From positions 64,924-128,923 of the forward strand of contig NZ_CVRU01000163.1 of assembly GCF_001261715.1 (NCBI RefSeq): a stretch of DNA of 64,000 bases. Direction: 5' to 3'. Shown here piece by piece: positions 53,733 to 62,645 of this stretch. The notes beneath the pieces are model-generated. The model searched no databases, was not told the origin of the DNA, and worked only from the letters and a program-made list of their open reading frames with translations. The DNA is from Dysgonomonas sp. HGC4 (GTDB lineage Bacteria > Bacteroidota > Bacteroidia > Bacteroidales > Dysgonomonadaceae). Both the position numbers and the translations under genes were made by a program. Positions within the stretch are counted from its first letter, which is position 1; the number at the start of each line of letters is the position of its first letter.

Positions 53733-54632
53733 TTATTTTTTTATTTTATCTAGAATATATCTTTTTGTAGGATAAATAGATTGAAGAATTTTGTAAGCTT
53801 CAGCTTTTTCCTCAGTAGTAGCTTCCGAGTAAATATTAATAAGCTCATCGAGCTTAGTGTCTCCATAAAAAGAGAGAATAGCTGAGGCAGGTCGGGCTTT
53901 ATAGATAGTTTGCAGATCGGGAACAGTAGCAATAACACCTGCACGACCACGAGCAGGGTTAGCTGCCATTTCATCTAAACCTTTACGATGATAATTATAC
54001 CACATGGAATGAAATACCGAAGAACTCTCTTCTGTTAAAGACAAAGCTATGGCATATCTGTTACGATCTCCACCAAAAGGAGCCCATCCTTTAGCATTCA
54101 GCGACTGAGCCGCATTTACAATTTCCATCGCCTTCTCAAAATAGGGTCTACCTCCTTGTAAAGTAAAAGAATCAAAATCAAGTCCCAGAATTATATAAGT
54201 ATAATACGAAATTATAGCTACCAGATTATTATTTACGTTGCTCTCTATGTATTCAAGATTTTCACCTAATAAATAACTGAACTCAAACTCTGTATCACGA
54301 AAGTTAAAGAGCGGTGTATTATACGTCGCATTGTAAACGGGACGATTAGCTATTATCTGAATCTCGCCCTTATATGAATTTTCTTGAGGAATTTCACTAA
54401 GCGTAATCAATATACTTCCCTCAATTAGTTCATTCGATGCAAAAGTGGCATCCGTCCATTTGCGATCATTTATTAATTGATTTAGAGACTCTTCTATCTT
54501 AGTAAATATGCTTTTGTCTGTCGCTTGAATTTGATTACTATTGACCGTCACTTTCAGATTTAGCTCTTGTGCTTCAACAATGCTAAAACCTGATATAATG
54601 ATAGACAATATACATATAAATATTTTTTTCAT
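53733..54632 (-). CDS. DUF4835 family exported protein
   Basis: This 299-residue protein has a signal peptide ending near FSIVEAQEL and a mature part typical of the Bacteroidota DUF4835 family: an early LNLKVTVNSNQIQ segment, FNFRDTEFEFSYLLGENLEYIESNVNNNLVAIISYYTYIILGLDFDSF spanning about 115-155, and a helical C-terminus. As I recall, this family is called PorD in some annotations and linked to type IX secretion; I treat that as unproven. It lies about 90 bp downstream of a PorE-like gene on the same strand, which is consistent with such a link. Confidence 0.85.
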   Translation of the reverse strand: MKKIFICILSIIISGFSIVEAQELNLKVTVNSNQIQATDKSIFTKIEESLNQLINDRKWTDATFASNELIEGSILITLSEIPQENSYKGEIQIIANRPVYNATYNTPLFNFRDTEFEFSYLLGENLEYIESNVNNNLVAIISYYTYIILGLDFDSFTLQGGRPYFEKAMEIVNAAQSLNAKGWAPFGGDRNRYAIALSLTEESSSVFHSMWYNYHRKGLDEMAANPARGRAGVIATVPDLQTIYKARPASAILSFYGDTKLDELINIYSEATTEEKAEAYKILQSIYPTKRYILDKIKK

Positions 54633-54721
54633 CTAATAATAATGTCATATAATTATTACTGTACTGCTAAGCAATAACTGGTTGTACGTATAATGCTAAA
54701 AGCAATCAAAAAGCTGAAATC

Positions 54722-56710
54722 TTAATGCAACCCATAAGTAATAGATAGAACTTTAAACTCTGTTCTTCTATTTATTTGATCAGCAATCTCTTGTTGCTCC
54801 GGAGATAAAGCTAGTATAAACTCCTCTGTCAATACATCGCCAACAGTCAGAAAATCATACTTCTTCACAATATTTTTAGTAACAACTTTTGGCTGTAATT
54901 TACCATAGCCGGCAACAGTTAAACGATCTTTAGATATTCGGTGTGCAATCAAATAATCTACCACTGATTGTGCTCTACGCTGAGATAACCGTTGATTATA
55001 TTCTTGCGTACCTTTTCTATCAGTATGTGCTGATAACTCAATAGTTACGTTCGGGTTTATTTCAAGAAGCTCGATAAGATCATCCAATTCTTTTTTAGAC
55101 TCTTCTCGCAAGGCTGCCTTATCAAAATCATAAAATATATTTTCAAGAACAGCCGGCTTATTGATTGCATACATTACAAAATCAACATAATATATAGAGT
55201 CCTTCTCTGTTTCCACAGTTCGTAAACTCATTTTAGTATTCAGATAGCCCTCTGCACTAGCTAAAAATACATAATTGACACCTCTTTCTATATCCAAACG
55301 ATATGTTCCATTAGGCTTCCCTCCAAATTTCTCGTTTGTGCCATTATTACCTACCACTCTAATGATAGGTCGGGGTACAAACTCATCATCTTTGTCAACC
55401 ACAAACCCTTCTACTGCTACTCTTACAATCGGATATTCAAAAGAATAAATATGATCCAATCCTTTACCATCACCTCTATTGGAGCTGAAAAAACCGGCTT
55501 CTTTATCACCCTCAAAGGTAAGCCCAAAATCATCTGCTTGCGAATTCAAGGGAGAACCCATATTTTCGATTCTCCAAGCCTTTGTCTTATTATTTAAAGT
55601 CGCTTTAAAGATATCCAAACCACCCATTCCCGGATGTCCGTCTGACGAAAAATAAAATGTAGAATCAGTTCTTACATAAGGAAACATCTCATCTCCTGCA
55701 GTGTTTATATCTGGTCCTAGATTTTCTATATAACTAATCTCGTCTCCAAACATAATAGCTCTCCAAATATCTTTACCACCATAACCACCAGGCATATCTG
55801 ATACAAAATACAGAAAGTCGCCGGCAGGAGAAAGAGAAGGATGAGCGTACATAGACATGGTGTCTGTCATAAGAGCTAGCTTTTCGCCCTTACCAAAAGC
55901 CCCATCGGCACGTTGTGCCTTATGAATTACAGCAGTAGTAGACCAGTCTAGTTCTTGTTTACTAAATGTATAGTACATAACATTTCCGCTTGCCGAAAAA
56001 GCGGGCGTACCCTCGTCTGCTTCGGTATTTACAGGACCTGCCGATTCGGGCTTCATCCATTTGCCATTCTCGTCTTTACGGGCAACAAAAATATCATTAT
56101 TTTTGTTGCCCGTAATAGAACTTTTATCCTCACCAAGTACGCCTTCTCTACTGGTACTTATATAAATAAGATCGTAATCAGGAGGCAATAACATAGGACT
56201 AAATTCACCACGTGGAGAATTAAAGACATCCATCCGCTTCACAATATATTTAGTCGGATTTTCTTTCATCTCCGTTGCCATTTCAGCACCTTTCAATCCA
56301 TTTAGAGCAAACTGATTGTCGGGCATTGTTTTCAAGAATAACTTATATTGTTCTATAGCTTGTTTGTATTTACCATCTTTATGCAGTGTGCGTGCATATT
56401 GTAGTCGGATTAAACTATCTGTTGGATTATAGCGGATAGCGTTAACATAAGCAGCACTAGCTAATGCTACATTATTAATGAGGCGAAAACTTTCTGCTTG
56501 ACGATAGGCTATACGCCCTCTCAACTCCCTATTCTTAGGAGGAGTTTTTCTATATAGCTTACGGTACATAGTTGCTGCTTCAAAATATTCCCCATTTTTG
56601 AAATGACGATCTGCATCAGAAAGTTTAACTGGTTTACAGGAAAACGTAAAGATTGTCAAGCCAAAAACAACAAATAACAAATAACAGACTAAGCTCCGCG
56701 ATTTCACCAT
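54722..56710 (-). CDS. porE: PorE-like OmpA-family lipoprotein (TPR, PD40 propeller, CRD, OmpA)
   Basis: This protein of about 662 residues is a lipoprotein (TIFTFSCKP). Its domains match the type IX secretion protein PorE: TPR repeats (about 25-140), a PD40 beta-propeller (about 165-410, repeated GTPAFSASGNVMYY, HPSLSPAGDFLYFVSD), a carboxypeptidase-regulatory domain (about 425-515), and an OmpA C-terminal peptidoglycan-binding domain with IFYDFDKAALREES and SAHTDRKGTQEYNQRLSQRRA. PorE tethers the secretion machinery to peptidoglycan. ATG 56722 and GTG 56731 are alternative starts; ATG 56710 gives the cleanest signal peptide. No other T9SS gene besides its DUF4835 neighbour is in the window, so a general OmpA-peptidoglycan role remains possible. 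Confidence 0.8.
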   Translation of the reverse strand: MVKSRSLVCYLLFVVFGLTIFTFSCKPVKLSDADRHFKNGEYFEAATMYRKLYRKTPPKNRELRGRIAYRQAESFRLINNVALASAAYVNAIRYNPTDSLIRLQYARTLHKDGKYKQAIEQYKLFLKTMPDNQFALNGLKGAEMATEMKENPTKYIVKRMDVFNSPRGEFSPMLLPPDYDLIYISTSREGVLGEDKSSITGNKNNDIFVARKDENGKWMKPESAGPVNTEADEGTPAFSASGNVMYYTFSKQELDWSTTAVIHKAQRADGAFGKGEKLALMTDTMSMYAHPSLSPAGDFLYFVSDMPGGYGGKDIWRAIMFGDEISYIENLGPDINTAGDEMFPYVRTDSTFYFSSDGHPGMGGLDIFKATLNNKTKAWRIENMGSPLNSQADDFGLTFEGDKEAGFFSSNRGDGKGLDHIYSFEYPIVRVAVEGFVVDKDDEFVPRPIIRVVGNNGTNEKFGGKPNGTYRLDIERGVNYVFLASAEGYLNTKMSLRTVETEKDSIYYVDFVMYAINKPAVLENIFYDFDKAALREESKKELDDLIELLEINPNVTIELSAHTDRKGTQEYNQRLSQRRAQSVVDYLIAHRISKDRLTVAGYGKLQPKVVTKNIVKKYDFLTVGDVLTEEFILALSPEQQEIADQINRRTEFKVLSITYGLH

Positions 56711-56924
56711 CCTAAATTCCATAAATAACACTAAACATTTATTTCTTATCTATAATCATTGCAACCTCTTCGTTATTACTATTTGCCCACACAACAAAGA
56801 AGACCGAGACTAGAGAAATTACAGTATACAATGACAAAGTTATAAATATAACTGATTTTCATTCTACTGGATATTCATTTTTGAATAAAAATGAGTCAAA
56901 ATTACATATCAAATTATTTTAATT

Positions 56925-56954
56925 TTTGTAAGTCAAAGAGATAACTTATCTTTG
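56925..56954 (+). promoter_or_regulatory. Promoter of the small-lipoprotein pair
   Basis: TTTG at 56925-56928 and TATCTTTG at 56947-56954 are separated by 18 bp, close to the Bacteroidota consensus (TTTG, 19-21 bp, TAnnTTTG). The -7 box is 27 bp before the first lipoprotein ATG. Confidence 0.65.
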
Positions 56955-56981
56955 CAGAAGATTATATATTAGAACATACTT

Positions 56982-57440
56982 ATGAATAAATTTATTCTTT
57001 TCTGTATTTCTTTTACCCTTATTTTTGCTTCATGTAAACCCGGAAGCAATAAGGATTTCAGTAATATATCTATTTTGGTTGACGAAGCCGAAGTTATTAT
57101 CAACAAATATGATAACAACGTACAAAGTGCACTCGACAGTAAAAAATATGACTATATAAAGGTTGTCTCTCAAACAGCGATGGATTCTTCGAATGTGAAG
57201 ATCAATGATCTGAAAAACCTGATCATTCCTCCTCCCGCCGAAGAACTTCGTATTTCAGCTATAGCATACATCAAATCGTTGCAAAAGATTATAAATGCAC
57301 AGGAGATGTACACAACAATAACTGACACAACATCGACTAGTACAGCCAAAAATCTCGATTCTAATTTCTTAGAAACAGTAGAGCACGCTAAAAGAATGCG
57401 TGATACATATATAGCAAAATTAAATGCTCTGACTAACTAA
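56982..57440 (+). CDS. Small lipoprotein, first of a related pair
   Basis: This 152-residue protein has a lipoprotein signal (LIFASCKPG) and a mostly helical mature part, with segments such as VDEAEVIINKYDNNVQSALDSK and LRISAIAYIKSLQKIINAQEMY. The same pattern (helix, AMD/SMKE-x-VK-like segment, proline-rich turn, A-YV/IxSL helix) recurs in the next gene, so the two look like diverged duplicates. I recognise no enzyme motif. The two genes are 18 bp apart behind one promoter and followed by one terminator, so they form an operon. Confidence 0.8.
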   Translation: MNKFILFCISFTLIFASCKPGSNKDFSNISILVDEAEVIINKYDNNVQSALDSKKYDYIKVVSQTAMDSSNVKINDLKNLIIPPPAEELRISAIAYIKSLQKIINAQEMYTTITDTTSTSTAKNLDSNFLETVEHAKRMRDTYIAKLNALTN

Positions 57441-57458
57441 TTTTATAAATAAAAAACA

Positions 57459-57995
57459 ATGAAAAAATTATTATTACTGCTTTTACCATTATCTGTTATT
57501 TTTACATCTTGCGAACAAAAAGTAGATCCTGTAGCATATAATGACAATTTGGTGAAATATTCGGAAGATGCAGAAAAACGTCTGGAAGTTCTAGATGGCA
57601 AAATTGATGCATTTTTTGATAGTGAAGAATTCTCTGCTGATCAATTTACTCTATTGAGTGAATCTATGAAAGAAGTAAAAGATAGCATCCAAAGTGACTT
57701 GGATAAAATCAAACTTTTGGAAAAACCTTCGGGAGCCGAAGCATTTGCAAATACAACTGTAGCATATGTAGAATCATTATTAAATCAGGTAAATACATAT
57801 AATGAGCAATATGCAAAATTATCGAATGAAAATACGGATGAGGAACTAATGAAGATGGACGAAGCCATCAACAAAACATTAGAAGATACTGATGTAAAAT
57901 TGGATGAAATGATTAAAGCTCAAACAGCATTTGCAAAAGCAAATAACATGGAACTTACACTACAAGTTCCTACATCTTCCAATACTGTACAATAA
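57459..57995 (+). CDS. Small lipoprotein, second of a related pair
   Basis: This 178-residue lipoprotein (VIFTSCEQK) is mostly helical: YSEDAEKRLEVLDGKIDAFF, SMKEVKDSIQSDLDKIKLLEKPSGAEAF, TTVAYVESLLNQVNTYNEQY and a charged C-terminal helix (KLDEMIKAQTAFAKAN). The four-helix layout resembles the preceding gene and LIC11966/YfkI-like lipoproteins of unknown function. Its position suggests a periplasmic or outer-membrane accessory role; nothing more can be supported. Confidence 0.8.
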   Translation: MKKLLLLLLPLSVIFTSCEQKVDPVAYNDNLVKYSEDAEKRLEVLDGKIDAFFDSEEFSADQFTLLSESMKEVKDSIQSDLDKIKLLEKPSGAEAFANTTVAYVESLLNQVNTYNEQYAKLSNENTDEELMKMDEAINKTLEDTDVKLDEMIKAQTAFAKANNMELTLQVPTSSNTVQ

Positions 57996-58012
57996 AAGAC
58001 TTAAATATTTTA

Positions 58013-58020
58013 TACCTTTG
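58013..58020 (+). promoter_or_regulatory. Possible -7 box before the HD-domain gene
   Basis: TACCTTTG fits TAnnTTTG, but it would place the start site inside the terminator hairpin at 58021. No -33 box is evident. The HD gene may be transcribed from here or by read-through. Confidence 0.3.
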
Positions 58021-58055
58021 AGCACAGATTTGAAATTCAAATCTGTGCTTTTTTT
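58021..58055 (+). terminator. Terminator after the lipoprotein pair
   Basis: An 11-bp perfect stem (58021-58031 with 58039-58049) has a 7-nt loop and is followed by TTTTTT. It lies upstream of the HD-domain coding start. Confidence 0.9.
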
Positions 58056-58068
58056 AATTTTATACACC

Positions 58069-59286
58069 GTGATAAAGAACAAACAAATAATAAATGACCC
58101 TGTTTTTGGCTTTATAACCATTCCAAATGAGTTTATATCCCAAATTATAAATCATCCATATTTGCAACGGCTCAGCAGAATTAAACAACTGGGTATGGCT
58201 TCTTTTGCCTATCCCGGTGCACAACATACTCGTTTTCATCACACATTGGGAGCCATGTACCTTATGCAGGAGGTTATAAATAACCTAAGATCAAAAGGCA
58301 ATGAAATAACCAAGGAGGAAGAAAACGGAGCTTTAGCATGTATACTTCTACATGATGTAGGACATGGACCTTTTTCACATGTATTGGAGCACACAATTGT
58401 CAATGGAATTTACCACGAAGAAATATCTCTTCGGTTGATGCAAAAACTGAATGAAGAACTAAAAGGCGAACTTAATACTTGTATCGCTATATTCAAAAAC
58501 GAATATCCAAAAGAATTTTTACACCAGTTGGTAAGCGGACAATTGGATGTTGACAGGCTTGATTATTTGCGTCGCGATTGTTTTTTTACTGGTGTAAATG
58601 AGGGCAATATAGGTTCGGAACGAATAATCCAGATTCTCGATGTTCGCAACAATCAACTTGTAGTAGAATCCAAAGGTGTGTATTCTATCGAAAACTTCCT
58701 TTTATCGAGGAGGTTAATGTATTGGCAGGTGTATCACCACAAGACAGCTATTGGAGCTGAGAATGTATTAATCAGCACATTGAAAAGAGCAAAGGAACTA
58801 ACAAATCAAGGTATAGAACTTTTCGCTTCCCCTTCTTTAAGTTATTTTCTAACAAAAAACATTGCGAAAGAGAGTTTCGGAGACGAAGCTATTGAGCATT
58901 TCGTAAATCTAGATGATTCTGACATATGGTGTGCACTCAAAGTTTGGATTAATTCCGACGATTTTCTGCTTTCTACATTAAGTCATGCCTTTGTAAATAG
59001 AGACTTGTTTAAAACTGAAATATTAGCAGAACCAGCATCAAAAGACCATATAAATACATATATAAAAAAATATATGAATAAATGGAATCTATCAGCAAAC
59101 GAAGCTGAGTATTTTGTATCATCGCGAACTGTCACAACAGACATGTACAATCTGAAAGACAACAGTATAGATATACTCTATAAAAATGGAGAAATCAAGA
59201 GCATCTCCGATGCCTCTGATTTACTCAACATACAACTTCTCTCTAAAAAAGCAGAGAAGTATTATTTCTCTTATCTAAATATATAA
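58069..59286 (+). CDS. HD-domain deoxynucleoside triphosphate hydrolase-like protein
   Basis: This protein of about 405 residues has an HD metal-binding fold: RFHHTLGAMYL, then LLHDVGHGPFSHVLEH, and the later aspartate in GQLDVDRLDYLRRD. This is the dGTPase/SAMHD1-like class that removes triphosphate from deoxynucleotides, though activity is not certain. The open frame extends 46 residues upstream to 57931, but that part overlaps the preceding lipoprotein gene and the terminator stem. Homologues as I remember them begin near IINDPVFGF, so GTG 58069 is preferred. Confidence 0.85.
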   Translation: MIKNKQIINDPVFGFITIPNEFISQIINHPYLQRLSRIKQLGMASFAYPGAQHTRFHHTLGAMYLMQEVINNLRSKGNEITKEEENGALACILLHDVGHGPFSHVLEHTIVNGIYHEEISLRLMQKLNEELKGELNTCIAIFKNEYPKEFLHQLVSGQLDVDRLDYLRRDCFFTGVNEGNIGSERIIQILDVRNNQLVVESKGVYSIENFLLSRRLMYWQVYHHKTAIGAENVLISTLKRAKELTNQGIELFASPSLSYFLTKNIAKESFGDEAIEHFVNLDDSDIWCALKVWINSDDFLLSTLSHAFVNRDLFKTEILAEPASKDHINTYIKKYMNKWNLSANEAEYFVSSRTVTTDMYNLKDNSIDILYKNGEIKSISDASDLLNIQLLSKKAEKYYFSYLNI

Positions 59287-59318
59287 CTTTGTGAAATAAG
59301 ACCTCTAATTTTATTATT

Positions 59319-59360
59319 GCTTTGGCGAGTAAAATAACTAAAGACAATTATAAAAAAAGC
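59319..59360 (+). repeat. Dispersed CTTTGGC element, copy 3
   Basis: GCTTTGGCGAGTAAAATAAC and its continuation AAAGACAATTATAAAAA align with copy 2 at 44156. A half-copy of the palindrome (AAGACCT, 59297-59303) precedes it, as a full copy does at 44136. Confidence 0.6.
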
Positions 59361-59393
59361 AAATTGTACACTACTTAAAACAAGAGTTAATTA

Positions 59394-60017
59394 ATGATCC
59401 AAAAATACCCTTCCGTATTATTAGAAAATGCGGTAAATGAATTTGCTAAATTACCGGGCGTAGGTCGAAAAACGGCACTTAGACTCGTACTGCATATGCT
59501 TCGACAAGACAATAAGAGTGTCGAAAATTTCTCGTCAGCCATTTTAACTCTAAAAAATGAAGTGAAGTACTGCAAGTCATGCTACAATATTTCGGATGCC
59601 GATATTTGCCCAATCTGTGCAAATCCTGGGCGAGAGAAATCGATTGTATGTGTTGTAGAAAACATCAAAGAAGTGATGGCAATAGAAAACACTTCTCAGT
59701 TTAAAGGTTTATATCATGTATTAGGGGGAATTATATCGCCGATTGATGGTATTGGCCCCGGAGATCTTCAAATAGAAAGCCTTGTAAAACGTGTATCCGA
59801 AGGACATATTAATGAAATAATATTAGCGTTGAGCACAACCATGGAAGGTGATACAACCAATTTTTATATTTATAAAAAACTAGCTCCATATAATATCAAA
59901 ATATCGATGATAGCCAGAGGTATATCTATTGGCGATGAGATTGAATATGCTGACGAAGTTACACTTGGCAGATCGATTATAAACAGAATTCTTTTCAATG
60001 AATCATTCAACCTATAA
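59394..60017 (+). CDS. recR: Recombination protein RecR
   Basis: This 207-residue protein acts in the RecFOR pathway, loading RecA at gaps. It contains the N-terminal helix-hairpin-helix ([17 protein letters not shown]), a C4 zinc finger (CKSC ... CPIC, about 59-74), the Toprim domain ([15 protein letters not shown], with the expected acidic residues) and the [18 protein letters not shown] segment. Length is normal. It follows a dispersed element and starts a tight gene group with 60032. Confidence 0.97.
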   Translation: MIQKYPSVLLENAVNEFAKLPGVGRKTALRLVLHMLRQDNKSVENFSSAILTLKNEVKYCKSCYNISDADICPICANPGREKSIVCVVENIKEVMAIENTSQFKGLYHVLGGIISPIDGIGPGDLQIESLVKRVSEGHINEIILALSTTMEGDTTNFYIYKKLAPYNIKISMIARGISIGDEIEYADEVTLGRSIINRILFNESFNL

Positions 60018-60031
60018 AAATAGACTTTAAA

Positions 60032-60454
60032 ATGCTTGATAAAACACATAAGCAACTAAAACTTATCTACTGGAGTTGTGTTATAATTATGTTCACAGCT
60101 TTTGTACTGGACGTATTATATACAAGTAAATATACGCTGCCAATCGAAAACACTGGACTGGAACGATGGGGAATAATTATCACTCTTGGAGGGATATTTG
60201 CATCTTTGAAATTGCTCCATCCCCGATTGAGTGAAAGTGATAGAACAGACACAGAGACGGCGTTAAAAAAATATTTCACAAAATATATTACTCGTCTGGC
60301 TGCTTTGAATGCGATTTCGATATTTAATCTGATTTGTTTGAATCTGACAGCTATCGAAAATTTCAGATACTTGGCTTTCCTTAGTATATTTGCATTGCTT
60401 CTGTGTGCTCCTAGTAAGACACATATAGAGAATGAGACTAACATACAAGAATAA
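60032..60454 (+). CDS. Small four-helix membrane protein of unknown function
   Basis: This 140-residue protein has four likely membrane spans (IYWSCVIIMFTAFVLDVLY, WGIIITLGGIFASLKLL, LAALNAISIFNLICLNLTA, FRYLAFLSIFALLLCA). The loop LSESDRTDTETALKKYFTKY carries most of the charge. It starts 14 bp after recR, so it is probably cotranscribed. I do not recognise the family; the position suggests a conserved Bacteroidales neighbour rather than a functional clue. Confidence 0.75.
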   Translation: MLDKTHKQLKLIYWSCVIIMFTAFVLDVLYTSKYTLPIENTGLERWGIIITLGGIFASLKLLHPRLSESDRTDTETALKKYFTKYITRLAALNAISIFNLICLNLTAIENFRYLAFLSIFALLLCAPSKTHIENETNIQE

Positions 60455-60525
60455 AAAAGAGAGCTATAAACAACTTAACAATAAAGCAGTATCTGATTTA
60501 CTGCAATTAAATATAGGACAAAATT

Positions 60526-60981
60526 ATGATTATTGCTGTTGACTTTGACGGAACAATTGTTGAACACGAATACCCTAGATTGGGAGCTCCCATACCATTC
60601 GCGATAGATACTTTATTGAAGCTTCAAAAAGATGGCCATGTACTCATCTTGTGGACAGTAAGAGACGGTGCTCTCCTACAAGAAGCTATTGATTATTGTG
60701 CTAAAAAAGGATTGACCTTCTTTGCTGCCAATAAAAACTATCCGGAAGAAGACCCTACGAGAGCGTCTCGAAAATTAACAGCCGAACTGTTTATTGATGA
60801 CCGTAACGTTGGAGGATTACCAGATTGGGGAGTGATTTACAATGCAGTAAAAGCTGCCGAGCGTGGAGAGTTTTCTTTTGAACGCATAATGATGTCTGCC
60901 GGAGAAAATCAACAAAGAAGACGTCGCAAGAAAAACTTTTTTATTCGCTTAGGTGAAATGTTCGAACGCGATGGTTATTGA
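60526..60981 (+). CDS. HAD-superfamily hydrolase-like protein
   Basis: This 151-residue protein starts with the HAD motif I DFDGTIVEHE (aspartates 6 and 8), followed by motif II (LWTVRDGALLQEA) and motif III/IV region (RKLTAELFIDDRNVGG). The C-terminus is a basic tail (QQRRRRKKNFF). It is a small cap-less type seen across Bacteroidales, often described as a hypothetical phosphatase. The substrate is unknown. It is spaced 18 bp before the GT2 gene. Confidence 0.85.
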   Translation: MIIAVDFDGTIVEHEYPRLGAPIPFAIDTLLKLQKDGHVLILWTVRDGALLQEAIDYCAKKGLTFFAANKNYPEEDPTRASRKLTAELFIDDRNVGGLPDWGVIYNAVKAAERGEFSFERIMMSAGENQQRRRRKKNFFIRLGEMFERDGY

Positions 60982-60999
60982 CCCGAACACACCCATAAA

Positions 61000-61983
61000 A
61001 TGAAATTATCTATTATCATTGTTAATTACAATGTAAAATATTTTTTAGAGCAATGTTTGAAGTCTATCTTGGCTTCAAACATTGCTTTTAATTATGAAAT
61101 ATTTATAGTAGACAATAACTCAACCGACGGCTCTATTGAATATTTGAAAGGTAAATTTCGACAATCGAACATTCACTTCATTGAGAATAAAACAAATCCG
61201 GGATTTGCGAAAGCAAATAATCAAGCCATAAAATTAGCCGAAGGAGAATACATCCTACTATTGAATCCCGATACTATTGTAGGTGAAAATGTTCTGTCTA
61301 ATGTTTGCCGATTTATGGATTCCAAACCTCAATCGGGAGCCGTAGGGGTAAAAATGATAGACGGATCGGGACAGTTTCTGCCTGAATCCAAAAGAGGCTT
61401 CCCCACCCCATGGGCTTCCTTTTGTAAAATATTTGGTCTGGCTTCAATATTTCCAAAGTCCGTTTTTTGGGGAGGATATAATTTGCTATATTTGGATGAA
61501 GATAGCATACATCAAGTTCCAATATTGGCAGGAGCTTTTATGATGATACGAAAAGAGGCTTTAGACAAAGCCGGATTATTGGATGAAGCTTTCTTTATGT
61601 ACGGAGAGGATATTGACCTATCGTACCGAATAGAGCTAGCAGGCTATAAAAATTACTATCTGCCCGAACGTATTATACATTATAAAGGCAAGAGCACTAA
61701 TAAAAACGATTCGAAATACACGAATGCTTTTTATGGAGCAATGCAGATATTTTACAGTAAATATTATCCTCATGATAAACTGTTTTCAATATTTGTTTCG
61801 ACTGGTATAAAAACTAAGGTAATGATAGAGCAGCTAGCAGGAAAACTAAAAGTATCGAAACCGAAAAAAAATATTTCCGAAGATAATATTGTCACATTTA
61901 ATACAAACGATCTCAGTTACGAAGAGATAATTAATAAAATGGACAGTAATCAAAATAAAAGCATAGAATACAGAATAGAGTAA
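61000..61983 (+). CDS. GT2 glycosyltransferase, rhamnosyltransferase-like
   Basis: This 327-residue GT-A enzyme begins LSIIIVNYNVKYFLEQCLKSI, with VDNNSTDGS, the DxD-type LLNPDTIV, and the ED acidic residues in FFMYGEDIDLSYRIELAG. The layout is that of WbbL-like rhamnosyl or N-acetyl-sugar transferases acting on surface polysaccharides. No transmembrane span is evident, so it probably works at the inner membrane face. Donor and acceptor are not predictable. Confidence 0.88.
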   Translation: MKLSIIIVNYNVKYFLEQCLKSILASNIAFNYEIFIVDNNSTDGSIEYLKGKFRQSNIHFIENKTNPGFAKANNQAIKLAEGEYILLLNPDTIVGENVLSNVCRFMDSKPQSGAVGVKMIDGSGQFLPESKRGFPTPWASFCKIFGLASIFPKSVFWGGYNLLYLDEDSIHQVPILAGAFMMIRKEALDKAGLLDEAFFMYGEDIDLSYRIELAGYKNYYLPERIIHYKGKSTNKNDSKYTNAFYGAMQIFYSKYYPHDKLFSIFVSTGIKTKVMIEQLAGKLKVSKPKKNISEDNIVTFNTNDLSYEEIINKMDSNQNKSIEYRIE

Positions 61984-62067
61984 ACAATAATAAAATCTTA
62001 TACCCAAAATTCCAAAATCAGGAATTTTAAATAATCTAGTACACAATTCACCAAACAATATACAACT

Positions 62068-62592
62068 ATGTTTCTTGAAAATGATATACTTAAACTTCGT
62101 TCACTAGAGCCTGAAGATTTGGACATTCTTTACAAATGGGAAAACAACACCAACCTTTGGGTGCATGGCAATACATTAACCCCTTACTCTAAACTTGCTC
62201 TAAGGCAATATATATCAGAAACACAACAACAAGATATATATGAGGCTAAACAACTTCGGTTTATGATAGAACTGAAAGCTACTAATACAGCTATTGGTAC
62301 TATCGATTTATATGAATTCGATTTTCATCATAGCAGAGCAGGGATAGGAATCCTTATTGATGAAAATTACAGAAATAACAGTTATGCATTGCAAACTCTT
62401 GATTTAATCAAGGAATATGTATTTGCTTTTTTACACATAAAACAAATATTTGCCTACATAACTACCGACAATCCTCAAAGTATACGACTATTCGAGAAAG
62501 CAGGTTATAAACGTGCCGGTGAGTTAGTAGATTGGGTACATTACGATTCTATTTACAAGAATGTTTATATCTATCAACTCATAAGATCATAG
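62068..62592 (+). CDS. GNAT-family N-acetyltransferase
   Basis: This 174-residue protein has the RimJ/SpeG-like GNAT layout: LRSLEPEDLDILYKWENN (strand 1 and helix 1), TAIGTIDLYEFDFHHSRAGIGILIDENYRNNSYALQT (about 70-110, acetyl-CoA loop), and AYITTDNPQSIRLFEKAGYKRAGEL. It could acetylate an amine such as a polyamine or a protein terminus; the similarity to SpeG is only in pattern. It lies 84 bp after the GT2 gene. Confidence 0.87.
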   Translation: MFLENDILKLRSLEPEDLDILYKWENNTNLWVHGNTLTPYSKLALRQYISETQQQDIYEAKQLRFMIELKATNTAIGTIDLYEFDFHHSRAGIGILIDENYRNNSYALQTLDLIKEYVFAFLHIKQIFAYITTDNPQSIRLFEKAGYKRAGELVDWVHYDSIYKNVYIYQLIRS

Positions 62593-62645
62593 ACTATTAT
62601 AAAATGATGGCATAATAACTATTCTACTCATAGCAAAACAATAAA

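Noticed and set aside
53753-53764. AT-rich palindromic stretches around the BlaI and DUF4835 spacer as a terminator
   Set aside because: The arms are short and A/T only; not distinguishable from background.
60486-60504. GCAGTA...TACTGC 6-bp hairpin before the HAD gene
   Set aside because: Too short and without a T-run; expected by chance in a spacer of this composition.
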